NCBI GenBank assembly: GCA_052387115.1
Contig: JBQTJM010000213.1
Coordinates: 1-35,412 of the forward strand
Length of the DNA stretch: 35,412 nt
Reading direction: 5' to 3'
Source: JACCXJ01 sp052387115
GTDB lineage: Bacteria > Pseudomonadota > Gammaproteobacteria > JACCXJ01
Positions 35,315 through 35,412 of the stretch are shown piece after piece. The position numbers were made by a program, and so were the translations under genes. How positions within the stretch are numbered: the first letter of the stretch is position 1; every line of letters starts with the position of its first letter. Below the pieces are notes generated by a model. It was not told the DNA's origin. It saw only the letters and a list, made by a program, of their open reading frames with translations, and made no database searches.

Positions 35315-35412
35315 TCATGCTGCGTTTTGAGTCTGTTTCCCAGCGTCCGCCAGCGCTGATTTGGAAGGGTTGAGGGACACCGACTCGACCCGGTCCCAGT
35401 TGCGGATGTCGC
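35315..35412 (-). CDS. C-terminal end of an unidentified protein (partial)
   Basis: From the window edge, a minus-strand frame reads DIRNWDRVESVSLNPSKSAL followed by ADAGKQTQNAA and a TGA at 35317-35315. The 31 residues look like ordinary coding sequence and are not explained by a plus-strand gene. The rest of the gene lies beyond the window. I do not recognise the family. Confidence 0.4.
   Translation of the reverse strand, partial: DIRNWDRVESVSLNPSKSALADAGKQTQNAA

Overview
The window is GC-rich chromosomal DNA, densely coded on both strands, and looks like a gammaproteobacterium. The evidence is a hemC-hemD-hemX-hemY operon, a fis gene next to purH-purD, a system I cytochrome c maturation block (ccmABC), and a TorF-type protein/glnK/amtB operon with a sigma-54 promoter. 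I cannot name a genus. No rRNA, tRNA, CRISPR array or intact transposase was found.

Layout. (1) 314-4638, minus strand: three exported proteins of unknown role, namely a DUF3455-like protein, an STN-plus-HEAT-repeat protein and a large beta-helix protein with a poly-glycine linker and a PASTA end. (2) 4866-5184: a decayed CDP-alcohol phosphatidyltransferase, next to an operator-like palindrome. (3) 5240-7309: ccmA-ccmB-ccmC, without the rest of the ccm operon. (4) 7344-10269: a CheB-CheR-PAS hybrid regulator broken by an internal deletion and a frameshift. (5) 10321-14714: hemCDXY, the uroporphyrinogen-III branch of tetrapyrrole synthesis, with overlapping genes. (6) 14775-15845: a lone type III polyketide synthase. 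(7) 16171-20453: a DUF3426 zinc-ribbon protein, fis, purH and purD. (8) 20474-23552: NtrC site, sigma-54 promoter, TorF-type porin, PII protein, ammonium transporter and a strong terminator; this is a nitrogen-starvation operon. (9) 23596-25931: a CDGSH iron-sulfur protein, a cNMP-binding/rhodanese fusion and aroE. (10) 26210-30102: a GNAT acetyltransferase, then a periplasmic cupin and a membrane hydrolase-like protein bracketed by two copies of a palindromic MITE/REP-like repeat, then ppx. (11) 30229-32906: rhodanese, a YafJ-type glutamine amidotransferase and fumC. (12) 32980-34697, minus strand: an exported trypsin-like protease and a ComEA-like helix-hairpin-helix protein. (13) 34698-35412: a gene-poor, hairpin-rich stretch and the C-terminal end of an unknown gene.

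Most of the window is housekeeping. I did not find a clearly new multi-gene system. The best leads are the repeat pair around the cupin/hydrolase genes (one copy supplies or abuts the stop codons of two convergent genes), the NtrC/sigma-54 control of a putative outer-membrane channel with amtB, the orphan type III PKS behind hemCDXY, and the broken CheB-CheR gene beside a truncated ccm operon.
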